A DNA stretch of 5,987 nucleotides from Thermodesulfobacteriota bacterium. GTDB taxonomy: Bacteria > Desulfobacterota > SM23-61. The DNA is taken from positions 1-5,987 of the forward strand of contig JASEHN010000196.1 of the NCBI GenBank assembly GCA_030018715.1, given 5' to 3'. Shown here piece by piece: positions 3,969 to 5,987 of this stretch. How positions within the stretch are numbered: the stretch's first letter is position 1; each line of letters begins with the position of its first letter. The position numbers were made by a program, and so were the translations under genes. The notes beneath the pieces are model-generated. The model did not search any database. It saw only the letters and a list, made by a program, of their open reading frames with translations, and had not been told where the DNA came from.

Positions 3969-5867
3969 ATGATCGGGTTGGAGAAGGTCAAGGATTTCAT
4001 CGTCGAGAAGCTGATGATAACCCAGAAGCGTCAGCTCCGTTCCCCTTATGATCAGGTGGCGCATTTCCTCGGGGCAGCCCTTAGCGCTCTATTTATCTAT
4101 TGGTTGGGATTCGGCCGGGCCGACCCGCAGCACTTCCGGGGCATTTTCTTCGGGGTCACCATGATCCTGGGTTTTATTATATTCCCGGCGAGAAAGGATT
4201 CGCCGAAAGATCGACCTTCCTCCGTCGACTATCTTCTCATCATTCTCTGCCTGATCACGGTCACCTATTTCATCACTGAATTCCCGGCGATGGCCTACCG
4301 GATGGGCGCTTTCACCAGGACAGACCTGATCATGGGGCTGATAGCGGTTGGGTTATCGCTGGAGTATACCCGCCGAGTTATGGGGCCGGTCCTGCCTGCG
4401 CTGGGCATCCTGGCGCTTATATACAGCCTGGAACCTTTTGCGCCCCACTTCCCGGGGCTCCTGGCCCACCGGGGATTCAGCCTCCTTAGGGTCATGGGGT
4501 TCCTCTGGGCAACCCTGGATGGAATTATGGGGATCGTGCTCAACGTCTACGCTCGATACGTCTTCCCCTTTGTTATCCTGGGCAAATTCCTTGAATTTTC
4601 CGGAGTGGGCAAATACTTGATCGACCTGCCCTACTCCCTGGCCGGTCGCTACACCGGCGGGCCAGCCAAAGTGGCAGTGGTGGCCAGTGCCCTCTTTGGC
4701 TCGATTTCGGGAAGCGCGGTGGCCAATACCATGGCCACGGGCACATTCACCATCCCTCTGATGATTAAGACGGGCTACAGGCCGCATGTGGCCGGGGCCA
4801 TCGAGCCCGCAGCATCAACTGGCGGCCAGTTTCTGCCGCCGGTGATGGGAGCCGCCGCCTTCCTTATGGTGGAGTTCATTGGAATTTCTTACCTATCAAT
4901 AATAATGGTCGCCTTTCTCCCGGCCATGATCTATTTTATCAGCGTTTTCGCCATGGTCCATTTCGAGGCTGTTAAACAGAGCCTGAAAGGATTGCCGAAG
5001 GAGGAATTAGAGGACCCCCTCCAATTATTGAAGAGAGGTTTTTATTACTTTATCCCTTTGGTCCTTCTTGTTTATCTCCTCATTCAGGGCTATTCTCCAA
5101 ACTACGCTGCGGTCTGGTCGATTATCTGCTGCCTCCCCATAAGCTGGATCAGGCGCGAGACTCGTCTCACACCAAGAAAGATTTATCAGGCCTTAGGCCG
5201 AAGCACCCTGGACATGGTGAGCGTCAACTCTCTGGCCGGAACGGTGGGTATTATCATCGCCATCGTTACCCTCAGCGGCCTGATGATTCGATTCCCTCAC
5301 ATTATCCTCTCCTTTTCCGGGGATAGCCTGATAGGGGTTCTGGCGCTGGCAGCGGCTGCGGCTTTTGTTCTCGGGATGGGGATCCCCACCACCGCTTCGT
5401 ACATCATGATGGCCATCCTGGTGGCACCGGCCCTGGATCGGTTCGGCGTGCCTCTCCTGGTTGCCCATTTTGTGGTGTTCTGGCTGACCCAGCTTGCCGG
5501 TTTGACGCCGCCGGTTTGCATTGTGGCCTATGCTGGTGCGGCTATCGCGAAATCAGATCCATTCCTTACAGGTTTCACCGCGTTAAAATTTGCGGTGTTT
5601 CTCCCACTCATGCCATTGTTGTTTGTCTACAGGCCAGCTATACTTTTGGAAGGTAGCCTATGGGAAATCATTTGGACTGCCTTTATATCAACCGTGAGCG
5701 CCGTTGCCTTGGGACTTGGCTTATTTGGCCGTGTCAGCATATGGATGAGGATGGTCTTGTTTCTGGGTGCGGGGATTATGCTTTGGCCCGGTTTAATAAA
5801 AGATTTGGTTGGGCTGGCGCTCATTGGCTCGATATGGATATATATGAGGCTCTTGCAAAAGTCCTAA
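3969..5867 (+). CDS. TRAP transporter fused permease (4TM/12TM, DctQM-type, TAXI-associated)
   Basis: A 632-residue inner-membrane protein that uses an ion gradient to import the solute held by the TAXI binding protein. The N-terminal part has about four membrane segments (small, DctQ-like subunit). The remainder is the large DctM-like domain. Conserved stretches are FGSISGSAVANTMATGTFTIP (near residue 250), AIEPAASTGGQFLPPVMGAA (near 285), LGMGIPTTASYIMMAILVAPA (near 475) and QLAGLTPPVCIVAYAGAAIA (near 515). The repeated Gly/Pro-rich hairpin motifs match the two inverted halves of the family. Helices continue to the end (ISTVSAVALGLGLFG, MVLFLGAGIMLW, LVGLALIGSIWIYM). I chose ATG 3969 (MIGLEKVKDF) because GGAGA at 3956-3960 is eight bases upstream. 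The longer start at 3939 adds ten residues but lacks a usable ribosome site. No frameshift is seen and length is normal, so the transporter appears complete. Confidence 0.92.
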   Translation: MIGLEKVKDFIVEKLMITQKRQLRSPYDQVAHFLGAALSALFIYWLGFGRADPQHFRGIFFGVTMILGFIIFPARKDSPKDRPSSVDYLLIILCLITVTYFITEFPAMAYRMGAFTRTDLIMGLIAVGLSLEYTRRVMGPVLPALGILALIYSLEPFAPHFPGLLAHRGFSLLRVMGFLWATLDGIMGIVLNVYARYVFPFVILGKFLEFSGVGKYLIDLPYSLAGRYTGGPAKVAVVASALFGSISGSAVANTMATGTFTIPLMIKTGYRPHVAGAIEPAASTGGQFLPPVMGAAAFLMVEFIGISYLSIIMVAFLPAMIYFISVFAMVHFEAVKQSLKGLPKEELEDPLQLLKRGFYYFIPLVLLVYLLIQGYSPNYAAVWSIICCLPISWIRRETRLTPRKIYQALGRSTLDMVSVNSLAGTVGIIIAIVTLSGLMIRFPHIILSFSGDSLIGVLALAAAAAFVLGMGIPTTASYIMMAILVAPALDRFGVPLLVAHFVVFWLTQLAGLTPPVCIVAYAGAAIAKSDPFLTGFTALKFAVFLPLMPLLFVYRPAILLEGSLWEIIWTAFISTVSAVALGLGLFGRVSIWMRMVLFLGAGIMLWPGLIKDLVGLALIGSIWIYMRLLQKS

Positions 5868-5871
5868 ACAC

Positions 5872-5975
5872 CGTCATTCCCGCCCCGCATCAAGTGCGGG
5901 ATAAACTCCAGCGGGAATCCAGGGCAGCCTGAAAAACCTGGATTCCGGGTCGCGCTTCGCTTGCCCGGAATGACG
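5872..5975. repeat. Composite palindromic (REP/MITE-like) element
   Basis: A 104-bp unit is bounded by the perfect inverted repeat CGTCATTCC (5872-5880) / GGAATGACG (5967-5975). Each half folds again. The left half pairs ATTCCCGC (5876-5883) with GCGGGAAT (5911-5918), enclosing CCCGCA-TCAAG-TGCGGG (5884-5900). The right half pairs ATTCCGGG (5942-5949) with CCCGGAAT (5964-5971). The two halves are joined by GGAATCCAG (5914-5922) / CTGGATTCC (5938-5946). It encodes no protein and lies 4 bp after the permease stop, where it could act as a 3' stem-loop. Its architecture (ATTCCC...GGGAAT arms) resembles non-autonomous dispersed repeats such as REP elements. RAYT remnants in the same window make a link possible but unproven. 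Confidence 0.8.
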
Positions 5976-5987
5976 ATTGAGCAACAG

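Noticed and set aside
3289..5824. Multiple ORFs in other frames within the TRAP genes
   Set aside because: All lie inside two well-supported genes with strong family motifs; their translations are rich in Arg/Pro/Ser as expected for shadow frames in GC-rich coding DNA.
5660..5932. Plus-strand ORF of 90 codons running from the permease end into the palindromic element
   Set aside because: It overlaps the permease in another frame and its tail is translated repeat sequence; no ribosome site.

Overview
The window suggests an environmental bacterium, most likely a Desulfobacterota/'Deltaproteobacteria'-type genome. This is inferred only from the mix of genes: a TAXI-type TRAP transporter, degenerate REP-associated tyrosine transposase (RAYT) remnants, short-period tandem repeats, two toxin-antitoxin (TA) modules, and a dyad element built from ATTCCCGC/GCGGGAAT-type arms. 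No marker gene fixes the taxonomy.

Layout. (1) 1-832: a type II TA operon of AbrB/MazE-like antitoxin plus PIN-domain (VapC-like) toxin. Two small palindromes lie upstream. The toxin starts at TTG inside the antitoxin gene. Its reading frame breaks near the 3' end, and the expected PIN C-terminus continues in the next frame to 832. (2) 833-1311: no intact gene. It holds a chimeric minus-strand ORF (degenerate zinc-ribbon-like N-terminus joined to a RAYT fragment), heptamer and hexamer tandem repeats, and a strong promoter. (3) 1312-1957: a RelE/HigB-type toxin followed by a Xre-family antitoxin. The promoter has a perfect inverted repeat between its -35 and -10 boxes and should start transcription almost on the ATG (leaderless). 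(4) 1958-2471: a larger minus-strand RAYT remnant lacking the HUH half, sharing a 120-bp near-identical direct repeat with the first fragment, then another heptamer array. The second TA module therefore sits between two directly repeated transposase fragments. (5) 2472-2801: a long purine-rich leader with a candidate promoter. (6) 2802-5867: a TAXI-family periplasmic binding protein and a fused 4TM/12TM TRAP permease, a complete two-gene secondary uptake system. A strong hairpin between the genes may set their expression ratio. (7) 5872-5975: a composite palindromic, REP/MITE-like element just after the permease stop.

Functional picture: the right half is an ordinary nutrient transporter (organic or amino-acid anion; substrate not readable from sequence). 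The left half is accessory DNA, with two TA modules embedded in transposase debris and simple repeats. I see no clearly new multi-gene system. The most useful observations are the toxin frameshift, the repeat-bounded leaderless TA module, the intercistronic hairpin and the terminal palindromic element.
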